From Burkholderia sp. BCC1644 (GTDB lineage Bacteria; Pseudomonadota; Gammaproteobacteria; Burkholderiales; Burkholderiaceae), in the NCBI RefSeq assembly GCF_902833225.1, contig NZ_CADFEI010000028.1, positions 16,791-80,790 on the forward strand: a DNA stretch of 64,000 nt, given 5' to 3'. Under the pieces are notes generated by a model. That model did no database searches, was not told where the DNA came from, and was given only the letters and a program-made list of their open reading frames with translations. Below are positions 25,901-34,697 of this stretch, one piece after another; the stretch's first letter is position 1, and the number at the start of each line of letters is the position of its first letter. The translations under genes and the position numbers were made by a program.

Positions 25901-28900
25901 GCACAGCGCGGCATCAATGCCACGATTGCGGGCGACGTGAACAACGCGCAGGGTCTGCTGCGATCGGACCCGTCGCTGTCGTTGACGAACGGCGGCGCTC
26001 TGTCGAACCGAGGCGGCCACGTCCAGGCCGGGCAATCGGCTGCGGGCGACACCAGCACGCTCGACATTCAATCTGCTTCGATCGACAACGCGGACGGCGC
26101 CATAGTCGATCTCGGTACGGGCAAGATGACGGTGCAAGGCGGCAGCCAGATCGCGAACAGTCATGCTGGCGGTGTGTCGGGTATGGGGGCCATCACCGGT
26201 AACGGAGACGTGACGGTCAACGCAGCGTCGATCAGCAACACGCAGGGCGGTCAGCTCAGTGGTGCATCGCTGAAGGTCCAGGGGAACTCGCTCGACAACA
26301 GCGGTGGCACCATCGGGAACGTCACGAATTCGAACGGCGACGTGAACGTCACGACGACCGGCGCGATTACGAACACGAACGGCCAGATCAGCTCGACGCA
26401 CGACCTGTCGGTGGCAGCGGCCACGCTGCAAGGCGGCGGCACATATAGCGCGACGCATGACGCCAACGTGAACCTGCAGGGCGATTACACGGCGGCATCC
26501 GACACGCAGTTCAACGTCGGTCACGATCTCGCCTTCACGTTGCCCGGCACCTTTACGAACAACGCGAACCTGCAGTCGGTCAACAACCTGAGCGTCAACG
26601 CGAGCAACATCGTCAACGCGGGTGCCTTGACGGCCGGCGGCCTGCTGCGCACGCAGTCGACCAATTTGACCAACACGGGCGCGCTGGTCGGCGCCAGCGT
26701 ATCACTCAACGCGACGAATACGATCTCGAACCTTGGGCCGACCGCGTTGATCGGCGGTTCCGACAGCAATGGCACGCTCGAGATTCTCGCGCATGACATC
26801 GAAAACCGCGACGACACGACGGCCACTGACTCGATGGCGACGACGGCCATCTTCGGTATGGGCAAGGTTGTGCTGGCAGGCGGCAAGGACGCGGGCGGTA
26901 ACTATACGAACGCGGCGCTGATCAATAACGTGTCTGCCCTGATCCAGTCCGGCGGCGACATGGAATTGCACGCGGACAAGGTGACGAGTACGCGCCGCGT
27001 GATGAAGACTTCCACCAGCCAGATCGATCCGGCGTCGCTCGCGCAGTTCGGCATTCCGATCAGCGGTCGCACGGGCCAGGTCGGCGTGAAGGATTCGGAG
27101 AGCATCGGCGGCGTCTACACCGAGCCACCTCATGGCGGTCAGTGGAACAGCACGTATCAGTTCACGACTTATTACGCGGACAGCGCGACGGCGACGACCG
27201 TGACGGACATCAGCCCGGCCGCCCAGATCGTGTCGGGCGGCAAGATCGATGCATCGTCGGTCGGCACGCTGCAAAACTACTGGAGCAACATCGCGGCGGT
27301 CGGCGATATCAAGATGCCGGCGCGCTACGATGCGGATGGCTGGGCGGCATCCGGCCAGAAACTGCCGGGCGTGTCAGTTTCCTACTCGGGGCAATATCAC
27401 TACAACAACTACGATAATTCCGAATATGACTGGAAGCTGCCGTTTGGCAATGCGCCGTTTGTCGGCTCTCGGCCGGGTGGCTACACGCAGGCGGCGCCGG
27501 CGTCGATCAAGGACTACAAGCTACCGCGTTATGATCCGACGCTGAATTCGAACGACACGATTTCGGGCACTGGAGTAAGTGTCAACAACACGGCCGGCAA
27601 CGCATCGATTCCGTCGCTCGGCTTGCTGCCGGGTCAGTCGGTGCCGGGTCTTACGCCTACCAATCTGAGCGGTAACGCGAGCGGTGCGAAATCTGGGGCG
27701 TCGTCCGTGCACGGTGGTGCGCCCGCGCCGGTCGACCCGATCATCGCCAGCGCGACCGCGCTGAACGTGCTGACCAACCTGACGATTCCGCAGGGTGGAC
27801 TGTTCAAGCCGACCACCGCGCCGAACGCGAGCTACGTGATCGAGACGAACCCGGCGTTCACGAACCAGAAGAATTTCATTTCGAGCGACTACTTCTTCGG
27901 GCAGCTCGGCGTCGATCTTACGCATATTCCGAAGCGCCTCGGCGACGGTTTCTACGAACAGCAGCTCGTGCGCAACGAAGTCACCGCGCTGACCGGCAAG
28001 GCTGTGCTGGGACCATATGCGGACCTGCAGACGATGTATCAATCGCTGATGGCTGCCGGCGCGGATCTGTCGAAGTCGCTCGATTTGCCGATCGGCGCGA
28101 GCCTGTCGGCCGATCAGGTGTCGAAGCTGACCAGCAACGTGATCATGATGGAAACACGTGTGGTCGACGGTCAGTCGGTGCTTGTGCCGGTCGTGTATCT
28201 CGCGAAGGCGAGCCAGCAGAACATCGACGGGCCGTTGATCAGCGCGACGAACATTGATTTCCAGAACGCGCAGTCCTTCGCGAATAGCGGCACGATCAAG
28301 GCGGACAACACCCTGGCAATCCAGGGCAAGCAGATCGACAACGCATTCGGCGCGCTGCAAAGCGGTGGGCTGATGTCGCTGAAAACCGAGAACAATATCG
28401 ACCTGACGTCGGCGAATGTGAAGGCTGGCAGCTTGCAACTGGACGCTGGGAAAGACCTGATTCTCGATACGGCGACGAAGACGAACACGCGGGTGAGTCG
28501 CGACGGTGCGACGAGCGTGGTGACGACGCTCGGGCCGACAGCGAAGCTGGATGTCGCGGGTGATGCGTTGATCGTCACCGGCGGCAACTTCCAGCAGAAC
28601 GCGGGCAACCTGTCGGTTGGCGGCAACCTTGGCATGAACGTCGGCGGCAACTGGGATCTCGGTGCGGTCCAGACGGGTGAGCACAAGATCGTGCAGCGCG
28701 CGAACGGTATATCGAACACCGACATCAACAAGGTTACCGGCAGCTCGGTGACGGTCGGCGGGCAATCGAATGTCGTCGTGGGTGGTGATCTAACGGCGAA
28801 GGGCGCGCAGATCGACCTTGGGCAAGGTGGGACGCTTGCCGCCAAGGGCAACGTGACGCTCGGCGCGGCGAGCGCGACGTCTACGGTGAACAGCAATAGC

Positions 28901-31900
28901 TCGGGCAGCGACAGCCACGGCAGTTACGCGGAAACGCTGCACACGTCGGATCAGGCGCTGACCGGCACGACACTCAAGGGCGGCGACACGGTAAATATTG
29001 TGTCGGGCAAGGATATAACGCTCTCCGGTAGCACGATCAGCCTCGACAAGGGTAACGCGAACCTGTTGGCGGCCGGCGACGTGAATGTCGGCGCGGCAAC
29101 CGAGACGCACGAGCTGAATTCGCACGAAACGCACAGCCACAGCAATGTCGTAAGCGGCGTGAAGGTCGCAAGCGGGATCGACCAGACGATGACGCTCAAT
29201 CGCGGCAGTCTGGTATCTGCGGACGGCGTGAACATTGTCAGCGGAAAGGACGTCAATGTTCAGGGCAGCACCATCGTCGGAACGAACGACGTGACGCTCA
29301 CTGCAGCGCGTAACGTGACGGTGACGACGTCGCAGGACACCTTGCAGTCGTCGAGCTACTACAACAAGAAGGAGTCCGGGCTGATGTCCGGCGGCGGACT
29401 GTCGGTGTCGGTGGGCAGCAGTTCGCTGAAGACGACCAGCCAGACGACCGAGGTGTCGAACAATGGCAGTACGATCGGTTCGCTGAACGGTAACGTCAGC
29501 GTTACTGCTGGAAACGACCTGCACGTAACGGGAAGCGACCTGATCGCAGCGAAGAATCTTAGCGGTACAGGCGCGAACGTGACGATCGACTCGGCGCAGG
29601 ACAAGAACCACCGCGGCGAAACGCAGGAAGTCTCCAAGAGCGGCCTGACGCTGGCACTGAAGGCACCAGTGATCGACGCGGTATCGAATGCCGTTGGTCA
29701 ATCGCGTGCGTCCGGAAACAGCCAGGACGGTCGGGCAGCGGCGCTGCACGGGATGGCTGCGGCTAGCGCGGCATGGGACGCGAACGTTGCCGCGGGCGAT
29801 GTGGTCCGGGCGCTGGGGGCGGGCGAGACGCCTCAGTTCAAGGTCGAAGTCAGCGTCGGCAGCAGTCACAGCAAGAGCGCATTCTCCGAAGACAGCGTGA
29901 CGAATCGCGGCTCGAATGTGAATGCAGGCGGGACGGTGGCGTTTGCGGCGACCGGCAACGGTCAGACTGGCAGCGGCAATGTGACGATAGCCGGTTCGAA
30001 CGTGAACGCGAACGATGTAATCCTGGCGGCGAAAAATCAGGTCAATATCGTTAATACGACGGACACCGACTCGACGCGCAGCACGAACGAGTCGAAGAGC
30101 GCGAGCGTGGGCGTGTCGGTCGGCACGGGCGGGTTTGGTGTTTCCGCAGCGATGTCGAAGGCCAACGGCGACGGCAACAGCGATCTGGCCACGCAGAACA
30201 ATAGCCATGTAAACGCAGCAAACAATGTGACGATCATTTCGGGCGGCGATACGAGCATCATCGGCTCGAACGTGAAGGGCAATCAGGTGAACGCCGACGT
30301 GGGTGGGAATCTGAACATCGTCAGCGCGCAGGACACATTGTCGAGCGCGGCGCATCAGTCGAGTTCGGGCGGCGGCTTCAGCATCAGTCAGGGCGGCGCC
30401 AGTGCGAGCTTCAGCCAGAGCAAGGGCAACGCGTCGGGCAGCTATGCGGGCGTCAATGAACAGGCCGGGATTCACGCGGGCGATGGCGGCTTCAATATCA
30501 ACGTCACCGGTAATACCAATCTGAAGGGTGGGCTGATCGCAAGTCAAGCGGATGCGTCGAAGAATTCGCTGACGACAGGTTCGCTGTCCTTCTCCGACAT
30601 CCAGAACCGGTCGCACTACGACGCGAGCTCGAGCGGCTTCAGTGCGGGCGCGACGACCGGCGACGGCGGGATGAACTACAGCACGCACGGCAGTACCTCG
30701 GGCAAGAACGCGGGCGGTGCCGCGCCGATGCTCGGCCAGAACGACAGCGGCAGCGATAGCGCGACGACGAAGAGCGGCGTGAGTGCGGGAACGGTCACGG
30801 TTACGGATTCGGCGAACCAGAAGCAGGATGTGGCTAGCTTGAACCGCGATACGACGAACACGAACGGTACGGTCGCCAAACTTCCGGACATGCAGAACCT
30901 GCTGGCCAACCAGTCGGACATGATGGCTGCGGCCAGCGCGGCTGGTGAAGCGGTGTCGCGCCGGATCGGGGACTATGCCGACGAGATGAAACGGCAAGCC
31001 GAGAAGAATGGTGACCAGGCAGGTGTCGATGCCTGGAAGGAAGGCGGAGCGAATCGCGCGCTGATGCAAGGTGCCGGTGCAGCGCTGGTGACCGGGCTGG
31101 CGGGCGGCAATGCAGTAGGCGGCGCCGCAGGTGCGGCGATTGCGTCGATCGCGTCCGGCAAGCTGAACGAACTGAGTAGCGCGATCGCGGGCAGCGATCC
31201 GACCGGCAATGCCAATATGAATCAGGCACTGGGCAACATCGTGGCGAACGCGCTTGCGACGGGGGCCGGTGCGGCCGTGGGTGGGGAATCGGGGGCGTTC
31301 TCGGGGTACAACGTGGATCGGTTCAACCGGCAGTTGCACCCGGACGAAAAGAAGGCGATCGGCGACAAGGCGAACGGCGACAAGGATGAGGAAAAGCGCC
31401 TTACGCGTGCCGCGTGTTATGCCGTCAAATGCTGGGCGGAATATCCCGCTGGCAGCGACGAGCGCAACAAGAATTTTGTGAGCGAAGTGGAGGTGGCATC
31501 GCTCACAAAGGAGCTCGACTGGGTGAACCAACAGAAGAGTTCTGGTCTGTTCGAATATACCGCTTTGCAGAAAGGCGGCGACGCCATTAAGACCGACCCG
31601 GTGGGAGTTGCAAAAGATGTAACCAAAATGACGCTCGGTGGAATGACGGCAAAAACTGGAGCCGCGCTTTGTACAAGTGGCATCGGATGTGCTGTTGGTG
31701 GCTGGATGACGACCTTTGGGATCAGCGAGTTCGTGGAAGGTGGCAGTGGCCTGTATAACCGTTACAATGGAATCAATGTGCCGGGGGATAATCCACTCCG
31801 CTGGGGTTTCAGTCAACTTTCTCCGCAATGGGGAAATACCATATATGATGGAATCAATTTTGGAATGGCCATTCTCGCCCTGAAAGCTCCCGTTCCATTG

Positions 31901-32101
31901 AATATGGGTGTCGCTGATGGATTAAACCGACCGGTTTCGATTTTTGGTGTGACTGTCCCACGCATTGATAACGTAAATTTGCTCCCTTTCATTAAACAGC
32001 CTTGGCCATACGGCACGACGCAGGGATTCTTGCTTTATGGAGTTGGCTCGAAAGGGGCAGCCGTTGTCAATGACGTTAGGGATGGCGGAGGTAAAAAATG
32101 A
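22982..32101 (+). CDS. CdiA/BcpA-like two-partner-secretion exoprotein with C-terminal toxin
   Basis: 3039 residues. An extended signal peptide (ESPR, MNKNTHRLVYSRRRGMVVAV) leads to a cleavage site near SGA-Q (residue ~65). The TPS secretion domain follows (~66-330; NPNYGAGQAARIIVNQV, ELVLANPSGIFVDGGGFLN). Next come long beta-helix repeats, including a 189-residue supra-repeat at ~680-1050, a central non-repetitive part (~1380-1780), and a second repeat field. A Gly/Ala-rich segment (~2670-2770) leads to the junction YNVDRFNRQLHPDEK (from residue 2776). The last ~260 residues differ in base composition and carry a glycine-rich hydrophobic stretch (GGMTAKTGAALCTSGIGCAVGG). No VENN motif was found. 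The stop overlaps the next gene by ATGA. Delivery of this end as a growth-inhibition toxin is inferred from architecture. Confidence 0.88.
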   Translation: MNKNTHRLVYSRRRGMVVAVAETATAEGKSATGEARARRRSSVSGARAVAAGVAVLGMLPVLSGAQIVPTPGTSTHVIQTPNGLPQVNVARPSSAGVSVNTYNQFDVQKAGAILNNSATMVQTQQAGWINGNPNYGAGQAARIIVNQVNSPNPSQIRGTVEIAGARAELVLANPSGIFVDGGGFLNTSRATLTTGVPFYGADGSLAGYNVNRGLVTVAGAGLNAANTDQVDLIARAVQVNAAVYAKNLNVVAGASQVNHDTLAATPIAGDGPAPAVAIDVSQLGGMYSNRIFLASNENGVGVANAGTIAAQAGDLTLQSNGRLVLTGKTTASGNLALSAAGGIQNSGTTYAQQSLSAATSADLTNSGTLAAQQNTTVNAGSVNSTGTFGAGVNDDGSVAHGGDLNLTVSGQLSATGQNVAGGSASLTGSGVNLAGSQTAANGNLLLNATAGDVNLANATTSAQGAIQANASGTVINDHGSLSSGGGTTLTGGALSNQSGKVSSQGPLSVNVAGQIANQSGELISESTADIHGGAIANNQGTIQSAAGMTMAGASLDNTAGRITSLNGDGLSVTTSGQLTNAAGTTANGAQGGVIGGNGDVSVQGANVVNRGAITSNTNLHVAGQSVDNGGGTLQAAQNVVVDAGAHLTNSGGSIVGQTATVSATTIDNSAGTVQAGQVSLNATDLVNHGGTITQTGTGAMAVNVSRTLDNSNGGTLQSNSTNLTLAPTSIVNDSGTITHAGNGTLTLGNGSGSVSNVGGSIASNGRMVAQAGALNNASGSINAQTGLTAAVAGTLNNASGKLLSNTDVSVTSGTLANDGGQIGASTNATVHMGSMTNQGGSIVAPNLSVTADSTLDNSGGELEANQLALTAANLVNHGGTITQYGSSAMGMNVSGTLDNSTGGVIQTNSTDLTLKPAGLNNAGGTITHAGTGTLTIAPGNGASALNNASGTIVTKGQAVVDASSWNNANGILAAQRGINATIAGDVNNAQGLLRSDPSLSLTNGGALSNRGGHVQAGQSAAGDTSTLDIQSASIDNADGAIVDLGTGKMTVQGGSQIANSHAGGVSGMGAITGNGDVTVNAASISNTQGGQLSGASLKVQGNSLDNSGGTIGNVTNSNGDVNVTTTGAITNTNGQISSTHDLSVAAATLQGGGTYSATHDANVNLQGDYTAASDTQFNVGHDLAFTLPGTFTNNANLQSVNNLSVNASNIVNAGALTAGGLLRTQSTNLTNTGALVGASVSLNATNTISNLGPTALIGGSDSNGTLEILAHDIENRDDTTATDSMATTAIFGMGKVVLAGGKDAGGNYTNAALINNVSALIQSGGDMELHADKVTSTRRVMKTSTSQIDPASLAQFGIPISGRTGQVGVKDSESIGGVYTEPPHGGQWNSTYQFTTYYADSATATTVTDISPAAQIVSGGKIDASSVGTLQNYWSNIAAVGDIKMPARYDADGWAASGQKLPGVSVSYSGQYHYNNYDNSEYDWKLPFGNAPFVGSRPGGYTQAAPASIKDYKLPRYDPTLNSNDTISGTGVSVNNTAGNASIPSLGLLPGQSVPGLTPTNLSGNASGAKSGASSVHGGAPAPVDPIIASATALNVLTNLTIPQGGLFKPTTAPNASYVIETNPAFTNQKNFISSDYFFGQLGVDLTHIPKRLGDGFYEQQLVRNEVTALTGKAVLGPYADLQTMYQSLMAAGADLSKSLDLPIGASLSADQVSKLTSNVIMMETRVVDGQSVLVPVVYLAKASQQNIDGPLISATNIDFQNAQSFANSGTIKADNTLAIQGKQIDNAFGALQSGGLMSLKTENNIDLTSANVKAGSLQLDAGKDLILDTATKTNTRVSRDGATSVVTTLGPTAKLDVAGDALIVTGGNFQQNAGNLSVGGNLGMNVGGNWDLGAVQTGEHKIVQRANGISNTDINKVTGSSVTVGGQSNVVVGGDLTAKGAQIDLGQGGTLAAKGNVTLGAASATSTVNSNSSGSDSHGSYAETLHTSDQALTGTTLKGGDTVNIVSGKDITLSGSTISLDKGNANLLAAGDVNVGAATETHELNSHETHSHSNVVSGVKVASGIDQTMTLNRGSLVSADGVNIVSGKDVNVQGSTIVGTNDVTLTAARNVTVTTSQDTLQSSSYYNKKESGLMSGGGLSVSVGSSSLKTTSQTTEVSNNGSTIGSLNGNVSVTAGNDLHVTGSDLIAAKNLSGTGANVTIDSAQDKNHRGETQEVSKSGLTLALKAPVIDAVSNAVGQSRASGNSQDGRAAALHGMAAASAAWDANVAAGDVVRALGAGETPQFKVEVSVGSSHSKSAFSEDSVTNRGSNVNAGGTVAFAATGNGQTGSGNVTIAGSNVNANDVILAAKNQVNIVNTTDTDSTRSTNESKSASVGVSVGTGGFGVSAAMSKANGDGNSDLATQNNSHVNAANNVTIISGGDTSIIGSNVKGNQVNADVGGNLNIVSAQDTLSSAAHQSSSGGGFSISQGGASASFSQSKGNASGSYAGVNEQAGIHAGDGGFNINVTGNTNLKGGLIASQADASKNSLTTGSLSFSDIQNRSHYDASSSGFSAGATTGDGGMNYSTHGSTSGKNAGGAAPMLGQNDSGSDSATTKSGVSAGTVTVTDSANQKQDVASLNRDTTNTNGTVAKLPDMQNLLANQSDMMAAASAAGEAVSRRIGDYADEMKRQAEKNGDQAGVDAWKEGGANRALMQGAGAALVTGLAGGNAVGGAAGAAIASIASGKLNELSSAIAGSDPTGNANMNQALGNIVANALATGAGAAVGGESGAFSGYNVDRFNRQLHPDEKKAIGDKANGDKDEEKRLTRAACYAVKCWAEYPAGSDERNKNFVSEVEVASLTKELDWVNQQKSSGLFEYTALQKGGDAIKTDPVGVAKDVTKMTLGGMTAKTGAALCTSGIGCAVGGWMTTFGISEFVEGGSGLYNRYNGINVPGDNPLRWGFSQLSPQWGNTIYDGINFGMAILALKAPVPLNMGVADGLNRPVSIFGVTVPRIDNVNLLPFIKQPWPYGTTQGFLLYGVGSKGAAVVNDVRDGGGKK

Positions 32102-32364
32102 ACTGGCGTAGATTATATGCGACGCTCCAAATCTGCTTCACAGTGTGCCTTGCATCGGCGGTTGGTGCAGGCTGCTGGGCCTTTCTTATATCGGGGATAT
32201 GCCGTATAGCATTAAAAATGAATGACACTATCGCGCTTCTGTCAATCGGATTGCCGTTGTTCATTATTTTTTTCTTCGTGTTTGTGAAGTATTTACCAAA
32301 GCCGCTGCGCAGAGCTGGAATGTTGAGTGACAACCCGGAAAAGTTCGGCCCTTGGTTCAAGTGA
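32098..32364 (+). CDS. Candidate CDI immunity protein, small membrane protein
   Basis: 88 residues. Two hydrophobic helices, about residues 10-36 (TVCLASAVGAGCWAFLISGI) and 45-65 (ALLSIGLPLFIIFFFVFVKYL), then a charged tail. The ATG lies within the exoprotein stop (ATGA), and GGAGGT is 6 nt upstream inside the toxin end, so the two are translationally coupled as in cdiA-cdiI pairs. The base composition is low in GC (about 40% in the line 32221-32280, counted by hand). A membrane-embedded immunity protein would fit a toxin acting at the inner membrane. It has a paralogue at 32607-32834. Confidence 0.72.
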   Translation: MNWRRLYATLQICFTVCLASAVGAGCWAFLISGICRIALKMNDTIALLSIGLPLFIIFFFVFVKYLPKPLRRAGMLSDNPEKFGPWFK

Positions 32365-32428
32365 TGACCGCTCTGCAGATCTGAGTGTCAAAGCCGCGAC
32401 CACCGTTCCATCCCGTATTGAATGAAAT

Positions 32429-32521
32429 ATGAAAACTATTCGCCGGGGGAATTCGGCTGCCGCAGCGCTGCTGTTTATCGTGACCAGTGTGTCGGCGCAA
32501 AAATGCCGTTGCTGGGGATAA
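32429..32521 (+). other. Short open frame resembling a truncated signal peptide
   Basis: 30 codons from ATG 32429: a basic start MKTIRRG, a hydrophobic run AAAALLFIVTSVSA, then QKC and a stop seven codons later. In Burkholderia bcpAIOB loci a small exported lipoprotein (BcpO) lies at this position. This could be its broken beginning, cut by the recombination that left the orphan toxin tail. It may equally be chance. Confidence 0.3.
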
Positions 32522-32610
32522 ATCAGCCTTTGATGTCGTTTGGCGTGGGGTCGAGAGGGGTTGCTGTCTACAATGACGTGTCAAAGGAAACCAGGGCAGG
32601 CCATCAATGA
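32503..32610 (+). pseudogene. Orphan toxin C-terminal remnant
   Basis: In the frame open from 32422, the last 35 codons (from MPLLGINQPLMSFGVGSRG) align with the very end of the exoprotein (LLPFIKQPW...LLYGVGSKG), sharing QP, GVGS-K/R-G, AV and NDV. Its stop codon overlaps the ATG of the next small membrane protein gene by ATGA, exactly as in the full-length pair. It is a truncated, displaced toxin end kept with its immunity gene. Upstream codons 32422-32502 are not recognisably toxin. Confidence 0.65.
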
Positions 32611-32834
32611 ATAGGGGATTTTATGCTAAAGCCCGTCTTTTTGTAGCTGTTGCCTCAATATCATTTGGGACAGGTGTTTTCTGGGCGTTTCTTGCGTCAG
32701 AGTTGGTGTGCCATTTATTTGGATTCGGCGAGGGTAAGACATTAATTTTTATCGGCGGGCCATTTTTCATAATTTACTTTATTTGGTGCAGCAAGGTGCT
32801 ACCCGAAATTCTGACGAGGAATTCTCGCGTATAA
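32607..32834 (+). CDS. Second candidate immunity protein, paralogue of 32098-32364
   Basis: 75 residues with two hydrophobic helices (~10-33 and ~44-62). It shares with the first copy the start MN, the patch WAFL, then about 24 residues on the pattern IG-x-P-x-FII-x-F, then K-x-LP and a final L-x-R. The C-terminal tail is shorter. Low GC (about 45% in the line 32701-32760). As part of an orphan toxin/immunity module it may protect against siblings carrying the older toxin type; inferred. Confidence 0.65.
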   Translation: MNRGFYAKARLFVAVASISFGTGVFWAFLASELVCHLFGFGEGKTLIFIGGPFFIIYFIWCSKVLPEILTRNSRV

Positions 32835-32939
32835 GAGCCATCGAGTACAGAGATGCTCGAAGTGTTGGGCTGCACTGCAGGCCGCTGCAGATCTATTTCA
32901 ATCGTGCATAAAATTTCTGCCCCCTTCGGAAAACAATAA

Positions 32940-34697
32940 ATGAGAATTACTAGAGGGCTTGTCGTGTTGCCGTTGGCGGTCGCTTCGTTCGCTGTATATG
33001 CGCAGCAGGCTCCAGCGCCCGAAGATCGTGCGGCGGCCGCCCGTGCGAACGCTGAGCAGGACCGGCAGGCCCGGCAACAACGCGAAGCTGAGCAACGAAC
33101 CGCGGTCGTACAAGCACCTTCGGTTCGGTCTGACGTGCCGCGCGCTGAAACATATCCGGCCCTGCCTGCGGAAACACCTTGCTTCCGTGTCGGTCGTTTC
33201 ACACTCGACGTACCCGATGCGCTGCCCGCTTCCCTTAAATCGCAAGGCGCGTCGGCATTGCCGATGGATCGTTTCGCCTTTGCGCGCGAATGGCTCGAGC
33301 ACTACTCCGGCCAGTGCGTCGGCAAACGGGGCCTCGACATCCTCGCCAGGGGCCTGTCGCAAGCGATCCTGGCGCGCGGGTACGTCACGACGCGCGTGCT
33401 GCTGCCTGAGCAGGACCTGTCGACCGGCACCCTCAAGTTTTCGCTGATCCCTGGCGTGATCCGCCACGTGCGCTTCGCCGACGAAAAACTCCGCGGCACT
33501 TGGAAAACTGCTTTTCCGACTCGCGACGGCGAGCTGCTGAACCTGCGTGACCTCGAACAGGGCCTCGAGCAAATGAAGCGCGTGACGAGCCAGGACGTAT
33601 CGATGCAGATCGTGCCGGCCGACGTGCCCGGCGAAAGCGACGTGGTGCTCGACGTGAAGCGCAGCAAACCGTGGACGGTCGTCGCTTCAATCGACAACTC
33701 GGGTACGCGCGCGACAGGCCGCCTCCAGGGCAATTTGTCTCTCGGTATCGACAATCCCCTAGGCCTAAACGATATCTTCAACATCGGCGTGAGCCAGGAT
33801 CTCGAATTTGGAGACAAGCGGCTCGGCTCGCATGGCTGGAACGGCTTCTATTCGATCCCGTGGGGCTACTGGACCGCGACGCTGTCTGCGTACACAAATA
33901 CGTACTACCAGCAGATCGCCGGAGTGAACCAAACGTTCATCGCGAGCGGAAATTCGAAGACGGTAGATTTCAAGCTGAACCGCGTGCTGTCGCGTAGCCA
34001 GAACGACGTGTTTGGTGCGCAGGTCCGATTGTCGCGTCGGTTTGGCCAGAGCTTTATCGAAGACACCGAGATTCCTCAGCAGCGCCGCAACAACACGTTC
34101 GTTGAATTCGGCCTGACCGATCGCCACTACTTTGGTAACGCGCAATTCGACGGCACGCTCGCGTACCGGCAGGGGATCGGCGCGTTCGGTGCGCAGGACG
34201 ACGCGCTGTCGGCCGACGGCGGTCCGACTTACCGCTACAAGATGGCCGTGCTCGATGCGAACCTGTCGGTGCCGTTCGCAATCGCGCAGCAGCCGTTCCG
34301 CTATGTGACGACGTTCCACGGTCAGTACACGGGCAATACGCTGTACTACATCGACGACCTGACGATCGGCAGCCGCTATACGGTGCGCGGATTCGACGGC
34401 GAGACGATGCTCGCGGCGTCGCGCGGCTTCTACTGGCGCAACGAACTGCAGGCGCCAATCGGCCAAACCGGGCAGGCTGTATATGTCGGCATCGACTACG
34501 GCCACGTGTGGGGTCCGCAGCCGGTTACCCTCGTTGGCACACAACTGGCGGGTGCCGTAATCGGCGTGAAGGGCAGCGTTGCGACTCGATTGGGCGCCTA
34601 TGGTTACGATCTGTTTGCCGGCACACCGATCTACAAACCGCCCGGGTTCCCGACGGCGCGAGTAACGGTTGGTTTTCAGGTCACGGCACAGTTCTGA
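32940..34697 (+). CDS. Two-partner-secretion outer-membrane transporter (TpsB/CdiB/FhaC family)
   Basis: 585 residues. A signal peptide ends at VYA-QQ; a helical, charged N-terminal plug region follows (EDRAAAARANAEQDRQARQQ). Then come POTRA domains (~80-240; GYVTTRVLLPEQDLSTGTLK) and a 16-strand barrel with the conserved L6 motif TVRGFDGE (VRGY/F type) and terminal Phe in VGFQVTAQF. It exports the exoprotein encoded at 22982-32101. Placing the transporter after the exoprotein and immunity genes is the Burkholderia bcpA-I-B order, opposite to the cdiB-A-I order of enterobacteria. Confidence 0.92.
   Translation: MRITRGLVVLPLAVASFAVYAQQAPAPEDRAAAARANAEQDRQARQQREAEQRTAVVQAPSVRSDVPRAETYPALPAETPCFRVGRFTLDVPDALPASLKSQGASALPMDRFAFAREWLEHYSGQCVGKRGLDILARGLSQAILARGYVTTRVLLPEQDLSTGTLKFSLIPGVIRHVRFADEKLRGTWKTAFPTRDGELLNLRDLEQGLEQMKRVTSQDVSMQIVPADVPGESDVVLDVKRSKPWTVVASIDNSGTRATGRLQGNLSLGIDNPLGLNDIFNIGVSQDLEFGDKRLGSHGWNGFYSIPWGYWTATLSAYTNTYYQQIAGVNQTFIASGNSKTVDFKLNRVLSRSQNDVFGAQVRLSRRFGQSFIEDTEIPQQRRNNTFVEFGLTDRHYFGNAQFDGTLAYRQGIGAFGAQDDALSADGGPTYRYKMAVLDANLSVPFAIAQQPFRYVTTFHGQYTGNTLYYIDDLTIGSRYTVRGFDGETMLAASRGFYWRNELQAPIGQTGQAVYVGIDYGHVWGPQPVTLVGTQLAGAVIGVKGSVATRLGAYGYDLFAGTPIYKPPGFPTARVTVGFQVTAQF

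Noticed and set aside
23200..31000. Repeats in the exoprotein gene as a possible CRISPR or tandem array
   Set aside because: They are diverged, in-frame beta-helix coding repeats with no constant spacer length.
31000..31500. VENN pretoxin motif in the exoprotein
   Set aside because: No VENN was found; the junction looks like the Burkholderia YN-x-QLHPDEK form instead.
28790..31828. 1012-codon minus-strand open frame inside the exoprotein gene
   Set aside because: Shadow of the repeat-rich exoprotein; composition is biased and no family is recognisable.
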